Shown piece after piece: positions 1 through 7,201 of a stretch of DNA of 17,868 nt (positions are counted from its first letter, which is position 1; each line of letters begins with the position of its first letter). The stretch covers positions 1-17,868 of the forward strand of contig JAUUWR010000006.1 in NCBI GenBank assembly GCA_030588935.1, written 5' to 3'. The DNA comes from a bacterium (GTDB lineage: Archaea > Nanobdellota > Nanobdellia > Pacearchaeales > GW2011-AR1). Position numbers and translations under genes: made by a program. The notes under the pieces are model-generated. The model ran no database searches. It was not told where the DNA came from and worked only from the letters and a program-made list of their open reading frames with translations.

Positions 1-826
1 GCTGTATATCTGGATTTTCACTGTGTATATAATTTCCTTTGATTATAGCAGAACCACCTGCATAATCAATTCCTTCATGTCCGCAATTATAAATATCATT
101 ATTTAATATCTGCGGGCTGACTGGATTAGAATGGCCAATACAAACACAACATCCTAAACTATTTCTAATAATATTATTAGATATAACAACATCAGAACTA
201 TGTTGAATTTGAATATTTCCTTGGCCATATTCAACAATTGCATATTCTAATCTTCCATGAAAAATATCTATTCCCCACCAATCATAAGTTGTGGGATTCT
301 CACTAGCAGAAGTAAATACAATTCTATTTTCTGGTGTTCCAACTGCGTTCAATATACCATGAATAGTAATCGTAATTTTCTGTTTAAAATAAAAAGGAGG
401 ATCTTTTGGGAAGTATATATCTCCTGTTAATGGTTCATCTGGTCCTTTATGCTGATCATCAGTTAAAGCTACTTTAATTACAGTCCCAGGTAATATTGTT
501 AAAGTCACTCCTTCCATTACATCTATATCTCCAGTAACATAGATTGTCCCGCCCCATGTTTCATCTTTATTTAAAACACCGCTTTTTACACAGTCATCTG
601 CGCATTCTTGATAACTCTCACCAACTTCACATTCTCCATTACCACAGCAGGGGATTATTTGAGAATAAGAACAAGTATCATCAATACAATCCTTAGTAAA
701 ACACATCTTATTTGGACAATCTTCTGTAACTTTGCATTCTTTTTGAACAGGACCTCTAATCAAAAAATACCCGGCTATTCCTAAAACAAGAATTCCTATA
801 ATTCCAAATATCACCCACTTTTTCAT
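1..826 (-). CDS. Membrane-anchored Cys-rich, beta-helix surface protein (3' end outside window)
   Basis: The frame is open from the ATG at 826 to the window edge, giving 275 residues without a stop. Residues 4-23 are one hydrophobic segment after MKK, a signal anchor or uncleaved signal peptide. Residues 31-79 are Cys-rich and include CGNGECEVGE followed by C-x3-C, a disulfide-type motif often seen in secreted proteins of small archaea. From about residue 95 the sequence turns into short strand-turn repeats with Asn ladders (for example SNNIIRNS, LNNDIYNCG, IIKGNYIHS), typical of right-handed parallel beta-helix (NosD/pectate-lyase-like) folds. The likely role is a surface protein that binds or cleaves polysaccharide; no catalytic residues can be assigned. 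It lies 47 bp after the membrane gene ending at 874 but has its own promoter. The fold class is fairly sure; the function is not. Confidence 0.8.
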   Translation of the reverse strand, partial: MKKWVIFGIIGILVLGIAGYFLIRGPVQKECKVTEDCPNKMCFTKDCIDDTCSYSQIIPCCGNGECEVGESYQECADDCVKSGVLNKDETWGGTIYVTGDIDVMEGVTLTILPGTVIKVALTDDQHKGPDEPLTGDIYFPKDPPFYFKQKITITIHGILNAVGTPENRIVFTSASENPTTYDWWGIDIFHGRLEYAIVEYGQGNIQIQHSSDVVISNNIIRNSLGCCVCIGHSNPVSPQILNNDIYNCGHEGIDYAGGSAIIKGNYIHSENPDIQ

Positions 827-858
827 GAAGGTGATAATGGAGGGGGGTTTTTATAATT
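827..858 (-). promoter_or_regulatory. Leaderless promoter of the beta-helix gene
   Basis: Read on the minus strand, a TATA box (TTATAAAAA) lies about 26 nt before the ATG at 826, so transcription should start at or next to the start codon. A C-rich run (CCCCCCTCC) and TATCACCTTC fill the space to the ATG, and no Shine-Dalgarno sequence is present. The same arrangement recurs almost letter for letter at 3594-3623. Confidence 0.6.
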
Positions 859-873
859 ATTGTGGTCTTTTTA

Positions 874-1521
874 CTATCCCATAGATACCCCTGACGACAT
901 CCCTGCTGCCAACAGTGCTATAATCATCAATAAAATTAAAAGAGAAGAAATAATTAAAGAAACAATCGCAAATGCCTTGTTCTTATATTTTACTAAATGG
1001 ACAATAGAAACAACCAAAGTAAAAAATATCAAGATTACCAAAGCAATAATAAGAGGAACAGAACCCATAGCAATTATATTAACAAGCAAAAGCAAAATCA
1101 TAACCCCAAAACTTGCCCTTAAACCATACCATATAAATCCTCTTTCCATTTTCTCTTTTATTTTTAATTTCTCTTCTATTTTATTATTATCATTATAAGA
1201 TTTCCTCTTCTTCTCCTTTCCCCCATCCCTATACCACAGCCAAAATCTCACCAAATGTATTCCAGTAAGAATCACTAAAATAATTGTTATTAAATATTCT
1301 AAAATAGGAATAAACAGCAAAGGCGTCAATATGATAAAAGTTATGTTTACAGGAAGATCTCTCCTGCCATTAATAAATCCTAAAACAAAATTTACAATTA
1401 TGAATAACATAAATAAATATCTTAGACCAGGAACAACAATCAAAAGCCCTAACAAGAGCAACAATAAAATCACAGCTCTTACTATTAACTGTGCAATCAT
1501 TGTCTGTTTTGTTTTTACCAT
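874..1521 (-). CDS. Multi-pass membrane protein, unknown function
   Basis: This 215-residue protein is mostly hydrophobic. Likely membrane segments are at about 10-31, 34-51, 58-72, 73-92, 132-152, 155-178 and 184-206, with a charged Lys/Glu-rich cytoplasmic loop at about 98-128. The start ATG (1519-1521) overlaps the stop of the upstream secreted Cys-rich gene by 7 bp, so the two are translationally coupled and probably work together at the membrane. I do not recognise the family; no transport, catalytic or metal-binding motif is visible. The Lys/Glu loop could be helical or coiled. Confidence 0.8.
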   Translation of the reverse strand: MVKTKQTMIAQLIVRAVILLLLLLGLLIVVPGLRYLFMLFIIVNFVLGFINGRRDLPVNITFIILTPLLFIPILEYLITIILVILTGIHLVRFWLWYRDGGKEKKRKSYNDNNKIEEKLKIKEKMERGFIWYGLRASFGVMILLLLVNIIAMGSVPLIIALVILIFFTLVVSIVHLVKYKNKAFAIVSLIISSLLILLMIIALLAAGMSSGVSMG

Positions 1522-3593
1522 TTTTGTTCTACAGTCGCCCCACTTATTTTAACAGTTTCTCCACCATAATTACTACTTTCAATGTTACTAGTGCCCATTA
1601 ATCCAATTATATTTTTTGAATTAAATAATATTTTTAACAAAGCATATCTTGGTTTTATAGTTACCCCTTCTCTCCATGCTTTTCTGACAGCACCAATAAA
1701 ACCAAAGAACTTGCCAGGACCACCACTAACTCCCCCCATATAAACCCAACGAGGCCCTTTAATTTCATCACCACCTGACTCATAGGATATATAACTGATA
1801 AAATCATACAATGCATCATACTCAATCTCAACAAAAATATCAGGCTCTTCTTCAATAGAATCAACAATTTTTACAATAACATCTGGATTAACCTGAAAAT
1901 ATTTTAAAACAACCTGGTCTTGCTCATCTTTTATTTCCAGCCTTACATCAAAACTCCCGCCATATCTCTCACTTAAAGAATTGACAAGCTCCATCTGCCC
2001 TGCATCTGATTTAATATTAGCAACATCCCTGGCAGAAGGGCCAAAAGTGTCTGTCTCAGAAAGCTTATAATTAATTAACTCTTTTAACAAATCCCTGCTC
2101 GGCACCCATGAATACTTATACAAAGTGGTGTAATAAGTTGTCTGGTCCTGTTCAACAGGAATGTTTTTCTCCCAAACCTCAACATGAGTATTGTTATTTA
2201 TATAAGTAATATCAATTTTCTCAAAACCATCAGGCCACTGCCCTGTTTCAGAACAATGAAGATTCTGGCTAATTTGCTCCTCATTCCTTGTTAAAAGTTC
2301 AAGAACAGACTTGAATCCATTAATACCATTAATCATTCTGTCATAATCCTCAATAAGATATTCTTCAAAATACCATTCTGCAAATTCCTGATTAACCTGC
2401 TCTTGCAATACCTTTCTCATCTTAACCAAACTATCTATTTCATTATTACAATTCCATTCCCCGCCTTCATTTAATCCCCGATAATACTCAAACTCTTCAC
2501 CCCGAATATTTAAATATAAATTACTCCCTTCCTTTTCCCTGCAATTTGCATTAAACCCAATCTCTTCACTGGGAAACTCCTCGCAGTGTTCTACATCTTC
2601 ACATTTGAGTTGACAATTTGGTTTCATTCTACAGGGTTCATCACCACATACACTACATACTTCCACTATTTCACAAACATCTTCACAAATAGACTCTGTT
2701 GAATTAGTTTCATTAGAATTAGTTTCATTATTAAATACATCCTCACAAACCTCGCCACATACTTCTTCATCCCAGCATTCTGGCTCACAATAATCATCAC
2801 AAACTTCTATAGGCTCGCAAACTGGTTCACATTTAGATTCATTCCGGCAGCTTTTTTTAATCTTTTCCTCAACTAAATAATAAAAATTCCTTTCACGTGA
2901 AGGATAATCTTTTTCCTTTTCTTCCATGCCAATACTTCCCATAAGTTCAACACAATTGTCCTGATCCCTTATTTCCCGCACTTTTTGTTGGATTTGATTC
3001 CAACTCTTTCTTGCGTCTTCATATTCTTCGTCAGTTCCGCCATCACTTGCAATTAAACCCTTTAACTTAGAAATAAAATCCCTAATCTCATTACTTAAAT
3101 CTGCGCCTGCAACATTGACAGCAACTAATTCATAACTAATAGAGTAATAATTTTCAGCTGTTATCTCTCTTTTTTCATAATATTCTCTGTCATGCCTAAA
3201 AAAAGAATCTGCCCTGAAAACCACATGAAAATCATCTGTTTTAAATGTTTTTAGATATTGCGTAAATCTCCAGTCTCTTCTACTCCCTCCTCTAAAACTT
3301 ATTTTATCCCCTCCTCTAAACTCTATTTCACCCCCTGGTCCAAGCTCTGTTTTATCAAAAACAGCCTCAATTTCTGCTTCAGTAAAAGCCTTTTTTCCCT
3401 CTTTATCCAGCTCTTCATACATCTTATTTTTAACATAATCAATATTCACAACTAATTGCGGGGCATTGAGCTCTCCTGTTTTATATTCACTGATATATTT
3501 TTCAACTTCTTCTATGTTTGAAGAAAGTGATGCAGAAACAACTGGCAGAATTAATAAAAATGCAAAAGTAATAATTATCATACCTCTTTTCAT
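1515..3593 (-). CDS. Large secreted Cys-rich protein, unknown family
   Basis: The protein has 692 residues with a clear signal peptide (residues 1-21, MKRG then a hydrophobic core, ending VVSA). The N-terminal part is charged and soluble. Residues 249-351 contain 17 cysteines in an acidic context with recurring C-x3-C and C-x5-C spacing, interrupted by an Asn/Thr/Ser tract with NET-type N-glycosylation sequons around 290-300. The C-terminal half is non-repetitive, with a glycine-rich stretch near 635-650. It is probably an exported envelope or adhesion protein with a disulfide-bonded domain. It heads a two-gene unit with the overlapping membrane protein and shares its promoter type with the beta-helix gene starting at 826, suggesting shared expression. 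Specific function cannot be assigned. Confidence 0.85.
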   Translation of the reverse strand: MKRGMIIITFAFLLILPVVSASLSSNIEEVEKYISEYKTGELNAPQLVVNIDYVKNKMYEELDKEGKKAFTEAEIEAVFDKTELGPGGEIEFRGGDKISFRGGSRRDWRFTQYLKTFKTDDFHVVFRADSFFRHDREYYEKREITAENYYSISYELVAVNVAGADLSNEIRDFISKLKGLIASDGGTDEEYEDARKSWNQIQQKVREIRDQDNCVELMGSIGMEEKEKDYPSRERNFYYLVEEKIKKSCRNESKCEPVCEPIEVCDDYCEPECWDEEVCGEVCEDVFNNETNSNETNSTESICEDVCEIVEVCSVCGDEPCRMKPNCQLKCEDVEHCEEFPSEEIGFNANCREKEGSNLYLNIRGEEFEYYRGLNEGGEWNCNNEIDSLVKMRKVLQEQVNQEFAEWYFEEYLIEDYDRMINGINGFKSVLELLTRNEEQISQNLHCSETGQWPDGFEKIDITYINNNTHVEVWEKNIPVEQDQTTYYTTLYKYSWVPSRDLLKELINYKLSETDTFGPSARDVANIKSDAGQMELVNSLSERYGGSFDVRLEIKDEQDQVVLKYFQVNPDVIVKIVDSIEEEPDIFVEIEYDALYDFISYISYESGGDEIKGPRWVYMGGVSGGPGKFFGFIGAVRKAWREGVTIKPRYALLKILFNSKNIIGLMGTSNIESSNYGGETVKISGATVEQKW

Positions 3594-3623
3594 GAAGGTG
3601 ATAAGAGGAGGGGGTTTTTATAG
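3594..3623 (-). promoter_or_regulatory. Leaderless promoter of the Cys-rich protein gene
   Basis: On the minus strand, CTATAAAAA is centred about 26 nt before the ATG at 3593, followed by CCCCCTCC and then TATCACCTTC directly against the start codon. The layout matches the promoter at 827-858 base for base over most of its length. Confidence 0.6.
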
Positions 3624-3681
3624 TTGTTGGGGTGTTGGGTTTGTGGGAATGGTCTGGGGAAAATAAAGATGGGGGGAAGTG

Positions 3682-3699
3682 AACACTCAAATGAGAGTT
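3682..3699 (-). terminator. Imperfect hairpin after the 3720-4250 gene
   Basis: On the minus strand AACTCTC and GAGTGTT pair with one T-T mismatch around a 4-nt ATTT loop, 21 bp past the stop codon. No long T-run follows immediately, so this is only a possible terminator. Confidence 0.25.
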
Positions 3700-3719
3700 A
3701 GTTTAATTTCTTGATAGAA

Positions 3720-4250
3720 CTAATTTCCAACTGGATCTTGCATGTGAACAATACGAAAATATCTTTGAAAAGTATCCAAAGCTAAATGAGATCTAATAGC
3801 AACAAAATCAGGATCTGGATGTGCAACATCAGGGGTCCAAGCAATGACATTCTCTTCACCATTACTTCCAAACCTATCCTCAAAAGACAAACGAGAAAAT
3901 AAAGCCACACGACTAGTACTCGGCTCTCGCCCTCCCCAATAAATAGTATTATCTTTTGACGTAACATATAAAGATCTCCATCTTTCATGATGCCTATCAT
4001 CTATCAATAATGAAGGTCCAAGACCTTTAGTTACTGAATAAGCATCTCTTAATGATTGGTCTTCTTTAGGGATTGGAGTAAAAAGATAATGTCTTCCAAA
4101 TATAAATTCTCCAGCAGGACCTTGTTTCTCTAAATCATCCCATTCAGGTTTTACACCCTGCTCAAATGATTGACTGATATCATACAATGTCCAACCAGTA
4201 TTCTCTATTAATAATTTCAATTCATTGCTATCTGTAAAAACTTTATCCAT
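3720..4250 (-). CDS. Hypothetical soluble protein, compositionally atypical
   Basis: The protein has 176 residues, no signal peptide and no membrane segment. It is rich in Arg, Asp, His and Trp and poor in Lys, in contrast to the Lys/Ile/Asn-rich proteins around it. Recognisable patches such as WTLYDIS, GRHYLFTP and DDRHHERWRSLYV do not let me name a family. It stands alone, divergent from the MFS transporter, with 87 bp between the two starts. The composition suggests acquisition from a less AT-biased genome (inference). The start is supported by a TATA-like element about 25 nt upstream. Confidence 0.7.
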   Translation of the reverse strand: MDKVFTDSNELKLLIENTGWTLYDISQSFEQGVKPEWDDLEKQGPAGEFIFGRHYLFTPIPKEDQSLRDAYSVTKGLGPSLLIDDRHHERWRSLYVTSKDNTIYWGGREPSTSRVALFSRLSFEDRFGSNGEENVIAWTPDVAHPDPDFVAIRSHLALDTFQRYFRIVHMQDPVGN

Positions 4251-4269
4251 AAAAATTACAGAAATAGTT

Positions 4270-4280
4270 TGTTTTTAAGG
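4270..4280 (-). promoter_or_regulatory. TATA box of the 4250 gene
   Basis: CCTTAAAAAC on the minus strand is centred about 25 nt before the ATG at 4250, giving a leaderless transcript. No Shine-Dalgarno sequence is visible. Confidence 0.45.
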
Positions 4281-4308
4281 ATTGTTGTGGTGGAGGTAAT
4301 GGATTAGA

Positions 4309-4317
4309 TTTTTATAG
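4309..4317 (+). promoter_or_regulatory. TATA box of the MFS gene
   Basis: TTTTTATAG is centred about 25 nt before the ATG at 4338, again implying a leaderless mRNA. It faces away from the minus-strand promoter about 35 bp upstream. Confidence 0.5.
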
Positions 4318-4337
4318 CATCAAATATTCTTATTGTT

Positions 4338-5511
4338 ATGCAAAAGAAACTAAAGTCAAATATTTGGAAATATTTTCTGCTTATATTAACTAATCGAAGG
4401 AATTATGTTCCCATTCTTGCTCTTTATTTTCTAACGCTTCCGAATACTACTGCTCGACAAATAGGACTATATATTGGGATTGGATGGTTTGCAGGATTTC
4501 TTTTAGAAATTCCTTCTGGGTATCTCTCAGATAAATGGGGGCATAAGAAAACATTAATTTTAGCAAAATTTTCTCTATTACTTTCAACACTATTTTTTAT
4601 TTTTGGTAATTCCCTTCCTTATTTTATTATAGGGTCATCCCTTATTGCCTTTGGTTTTGCATTTACATCTGGAACTAGTGGAGCTTTTTTACATAATACA
4701 CTTATAGGGTTAAAGAAAGAAAAAGATTATGGGGAGATTAAGGGAAAAATTAGAGCAAAAGCTTCATTAATCTCAGCAGGAATGATTCTATTGCTACCTC
4801 TATTAACAAAAATTTCATTAATTATGCCTATTCAAAATATATTTAATTTTTGATGTAATTGGAATTTTTGTAGCATTTTCTTTATATTCTCCTAGAATAA
4901 AATATGGTGCTGAAGATGAAGAAGGAGAAAAAATATGGTCACAATTAAAAAGATTTAAGGGGACTGGATTTTATACTCTCTCATTATTTGTTGGACTTAT
5001 TGGTGGTTTTATACTAGGGCTTTCCCCATTTAAGGAACCTTTTGTAGAATTATTAGGATTTCCAATTGTTTTCATTGGTTCAATAATGGCATTTTCAAGA
5101 GCAATTTGGTTTATTGTAGGACATAATCTAAAAATTCTGAAAAAAATAAAGATTCAAAAATTATTATTTTATGAAATATTTTTCTTTTCTATATTTATTA
5201 TAATAAGTTCACAATTAAAAAATCCTTATCTTATTGGTTTGATTATTGCAACATTAATGGGTTATTATTATGGAAGAGACTCAATAATCGAAGAATACTA
5301 TCTTCAGAACTTTTTGATAAATAAAAGGTATAAAGCAACTATGCTTTCAATTAAACATCAAATTCAAAAATTATTTCAGTCTGGCATTGCCTTTATTCTA
5401 GGATTTGTGATGGTAATCTCTTTTAGTTTAGGTTTTTTAATTGCTGGTATTTGTATGTTAGTTGCTTTATTAGGAATTTATCCTTTTTTAAAAAACATGT
5501 TAAATAAGTAA
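4338..5511 (+). pseudogene. MFS-family transporter split by a one-base frameshift
   Basis: Two frames together encode one MFS-type permease. The first (4338-4853, 171 residues) carries membrane helices 1-5 or so and the MFS motif A, GYLSDKWGHKK, at residues 61-71. It stops at TGA 4851-4853. The second frame (+1) continues without a stop from about 4837 to 5511 with further helices. Removing one T from the TTTTT run at 4847-4851 restores one frame through the junction (NF then DVIGIF) and gives about 390 residues, a normal MFS length. Substrate is unknown; drug or sugar efflux is possible. Either the gene is newly broken or the homopolymer length is a sequencing or assembly error. A restart at ATG 5086 would give only a C-terminal fragment. 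Confidence 0.8.
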
Positions 5512-5565
5512 TCAGAGAAAGTGACTATCCCTCAAACCTAACCCCCTTATATCAAAAACAACAAA

Positions 5566-5576
5566 CCTTAAAAACC
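5566..5576 (+). promoter_or_regulatory. Promoter of the SRP RNA gene
   Basis: CCTTAAAAACC is centred about 25 nt before the predicted 5' end of the SRP RNA at 5596. The spacing agrees with the terminal helix found independently, so it supports that 5' end. Confidence 0.55.
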
Positions 5577-5595
5577 TGATTTTCTTGGTTTTTTT

Positions 5596-5853
5596 GCAGA
5601 CTAGGCTGGCGGGGTAGCTCTCCGCTATTTGCTAGTGAGCTTTAAGCAAGCTGTAAGAGGGTAAGTGACATGTTTATCAAAAAGTCTCTTTACAAACGTT
5701 GAGATTTTGTCCTTCTTGATCTTGCTTTTGCGAAACGGGTCAGACTTTGATCGGAGCAGCCCTAAACATGAGTTAAGATGCTTGAGGGGTCGCAGAATTG
5801 AGGATGTATTGAGGTAGCTTTTTAATAAATATGAAGCAAGCCCTCGGGTCTGC
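5596..5853 (+). ncRNA. Signal recognition particle RNA (archaeal 7S RNA)
   Basis: The RNA scaffold binds SRP54 and SRP19 and targets membrane and secreted proteins to the translocon. Terminal helix: GCAGAC (5596-5601) pairs with GTCTGC (5848-5853). The Alu domain has hairpins GCGG/CCGC (5609-5612/5622-5625) and TTGCT/AGCAA (5629-5633/5645-5649), whose loops contain complementary AGCTC (5616-5620) and GAGCT (5637-5641), the known loop-loop contact; CTGTAA follows at 5651. Helix 5 is supported by TTTAT and AAAAAG (5673-5684) pairing with CTTTTT and ATAAA (5818-5829). Helix 8 carries GGGTCAG (5737-5743) and GGAGCAGCCC (5753-5762), the SRP54 site. At about 258 nt it is somewhat short for archaea. 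The helix 8 tip (ACTTTGATC) lacks the usual GNRA-type loop. Confidence 0.92.
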
Positions 5854-5934
5854 GCTTGATATTCTTCTAAGAAACATCTGTTTTACTCTTAAAATAACTT
5901 ATTCTTTAATTAAAACTTAGGAGGCTTTGCTAAA

Positions 5935-6000
5935 AAAGAAACTATATAGAATGTTTACATTTTTCACACGTAAATTTGGGAAGCTCTGCTAACCCAAATT
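5935..6000 (-). ncRNA. Candidate small RNA beginning with a hairpin
   Basis: The TATA-like TATTTAT on the minus strand (centre 6024) predicts a start near 5999, exactly where a perfect 8-bp stem (AATTTGGG, 12-nt loop, CCCAAATT) begins. A T-rich run on the minus strand (5934-5940) could end a transcript of about 60 nt. No open reading frame longer than about 16 codons follows. The evidence is positional only. Confidence 0.25.
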
Positions 6001-6017
6001 ATTTTATTAACTAATAT

Positions 6018-6053
6018 CTCATAAATATTTCTCGCTCTACAGATGAGGCGAGT
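6018..6053 (-). promoter_or_regulatory. Isolated minus-facing copy of the pilus promoter module
   Basis: On the minus strand the order is CCTCATCTGTAGAGC, then about 6 nt, then TATTTATGAGAT. This matches the pilus-gene module (for example CCTATCTGTAGAAC and then TTTGTAGAGATTCCAG before 16930). It stands more than 1 kb from the pilus genes and points toward the SRP RNA 3' side. Confidence 0.5.
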
Positions 6054-6110
6054 TAAATCAATTTAGTAGATTAAATAAAATAGGAATTGGTTTAAGGAGG
6101 GTTGACTTGT

Positions 6111-6132
6111 TAAGGGAAACTTGGTTCCCTTA
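6111..6132. repeat. Perfect 8-bp stem-loop
   Basis: TAAGGGAA (6111-6118) pairs with TTCCCTTA (6125-6132) around the 6-nt loop ACTTGG. An outer imperfect stem (TTAAGGA near 6092 with TCCTGAA near 6136) may extend it. Role unknown: part of a small RNA or a terminator. Confidence 0.4.
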
Positions 6133-6149
6133 CGATCCTGAATTTCATA

Positions 6150-6168
6150 AAAACTAATTTTTAGTTTT
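6150..6168. terminator. Possible bidirectional terminator hairpin
   Basis: AAAACTAA and TTAGTTTT form a perfect 8-bp stem with a 3-nt loop, 13 bp beyond the stop of the minus-strand gene ending at 6182. The position suits a 3' end signal for that unit. It is AT-only apart from one C-G pair. Confidence 0.35.
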
Positions 6169-6181
6169 GGGGATGAATAGA

Positions 6182-6439
6182 TTAGGTAAAAACAAGACTC
6201 TTTCTCAATTTATCTAATTTTTCCCTATAGATTTTAATAGAATTGTCCTCTTCTGCCCCTAAAATTTTAATCTTGATTTCTAATGCCTTTAATAAGCTTT
6301 TATCTATTTCTTTGAGATGGTATCTTCCCCTGTCAATATTTTTTTCCAGAATATCTTCTTCAATTTTTTCAAAATGCTTTTCTATTTCTTTTTTCAAACT
6401 TTCAATCCCTTTTCCTATTTTTTTAGCTCTTTTAACCAT
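6182..6439 (-). CDS. Small helical partner of the nucleotidyltransferase
   Basis: The protein has 85 residues and is very rich in Lys, Glu and Ile, with long amphipathic helices likely at about 10-33 and 37-80. Its start overlaps the end of the nucleotidyltransferase gene by 25 bp, so the pair is co-transcribed and coupled. Small all-helical proteins encoded next to minimal nucleotidyltransferases are commonly toxin-antitoxin partners (HEPN/MNT type), but the HEPN R-x4-6-H signature is not evident here (only RGRYH at 37-41), so I do not call it HEPN. No strong Shine-Dalgarno sequence precedes the ATG; a later TTG in frame is an alternative start. Confidence 0.65.
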   Translation of the reverse strand: MVKRAKKIGKGIESLKKEIEKHFEKIEEDILEKNIDRGRYHLKEIDKSLLKALEIKIKILGAEEDNSIKIYREKLDKLRKSLVFT

Positions 6440-7164
6440 TTTTCAGATAAATCTATTATGCTTATTAGTTCATTTGGAGAGAGATTATTTAATTCTTTCT
6501 CATTTCTTTTTATTCTAAGATAAGCTGAATAAACTTTGTTTCCCACCAACTCTAAAAAATCTTTTTTATAGTAAATCTTTTTAGAAAAAAGGCATTTTAT
6601 TAAATATAGTTCTCTTAACCTTAAGACAACAGAATAAATAATCCCGTCCGGGATATTCATATTATTCTCTTCGCATGTTCTTATTGCGTCCTTGTTTATT
6701 TTAAAAATCCTGTCAATCTCAGACAAAAATTTTTTAGCATTAAACTTGCATTTTTTAAGTTTGTATTTCTCGATTAATTCTTTATTGAAAATAACTTTTA
6801 TTTCCTTAAGGATGCTTAAGTAATTCAGGTTATTTGGCAAATTTTTTGCAAAAGAACTTTCTGAAATTAAAAGGATTTCATAATTATTATAATTGATGAG
6901 TTTATTTGTATTTTGCGTGATAATCAAAATATCTATGTCGCTATTGAAATCAAAGTCCCTCCTTGAGTAGCTGCCAAATAAATAAATTCCTTTTACTTCT
7001 TCATTTAAATTATGCTCAAAGATACATTCTATAATGTCCTGGGCAATTTTTTCTTTTGACGGCTCGAAAAGAGTTACAACTACCTGCTTGTTTAGCCAGC
7101 TTCTGGGCAATAAAACCCCTGCTGAAGTTCCAACCTCTCTCGTCTGTTTTACTATGTTTTCCAT
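6415..7164 (-). CDS. AbrB-like domain fused to a minimal nucleotidyltransferase
   Basis: Of 249 residues, 1-36 resemble a SpoVT/AbrB-type swapped-hairpin DNA-binding fold (REVGTSAGVLLPRSWLNK, then a beta strand VVVTLFE), as in many archaeal antitoxins. Residues 58-82 carry the nucleotidyltransferase signature GSYSRRDFDFNSDIDILI, with Gly64-Ser65 and metal-binding Asp76 and Asp78. The C-terminal part (about 140-249) is helical, similar to substrate-binding or HEPN-like tails. The likely role is an antitoxin-like enzyme that NMPylates or otherwise modifies a partner and represses its own promoter through the AbrB part (inference). The ATG at 7164 sits inside a perfect 20-bp palindrome, and a TATA box lies about 27 nt upstream. 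Confidence 0.8.
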   Translation of the reverse strand: MENIVKQTREVGTSAGVLLPRSWLNKQVVVTLFEPSKEKIAQDIIECIFEHNLNEEVKGIYLFGSYSRRDFDFNSDIDILIITQNTNKLINYNNYEILLISESSFAKNLPNNLNYLSILKEIKVIFNKELIEKYKLKKCKFNAKKFLSEIDRIFKINKDAIRTCEENNMNIPDGIIYSVVLRLRELYLIKCLFSKKIYYKKDFLELVGNKVYSAYLRIKRNEKELNNLSPNELISIIDLSEKWLKELKK

Positions 7165-7195
7165 TATAATATATTATAATGCCTTATTATTTAAA
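7162..7195 (-). promoter_or_regulatory. Leaderless promoter with palindromic operator over the start codon
   Basis: On the minus strand TTTAAATA (7188-7195) is centred 27-28 nt before the ATG. Positions 7162-7181 form a perfect 20-bp palindrome with half-site CATTATAATA, whose edge is the start codon itself. An AbrB-like protein bound there would block initiation. Confidence 0.55.
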
Positions 7196-7201
7196 TGTTT
7201 T

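Larger units (their letters stand above)
5854..6180. other. Gene-free region with a series of hairpins
   Basis: No plausible reading frame is seen. The region holds perfect or near-perfect stems at 5917-5933 (TTAG/CTAA), 5973-6000 (AATTTGGG/CCCAAATT, 12-nt loop), 6031-6052 (CTCGC/GCGAG, 12-nt loop), 6111-6132 and 6150-6168. Two related 14-mers, GGAGGCTTTGCTAA (5920-5933) and GGAAGCTCTGCTAA (5979-5992), sit 59 bp apart. A minus-facing copy of the pilus promoter module lies at 6018-6053. Part of it may encode a small RNA. Confidence 0.5.

Noticed and set aside
860..1198. Plus-strand frame opposite the membrane protein gene
   Set aside because: It is an antisense shadow of the 874-1521 gene with low-complexity composition and no start signal.
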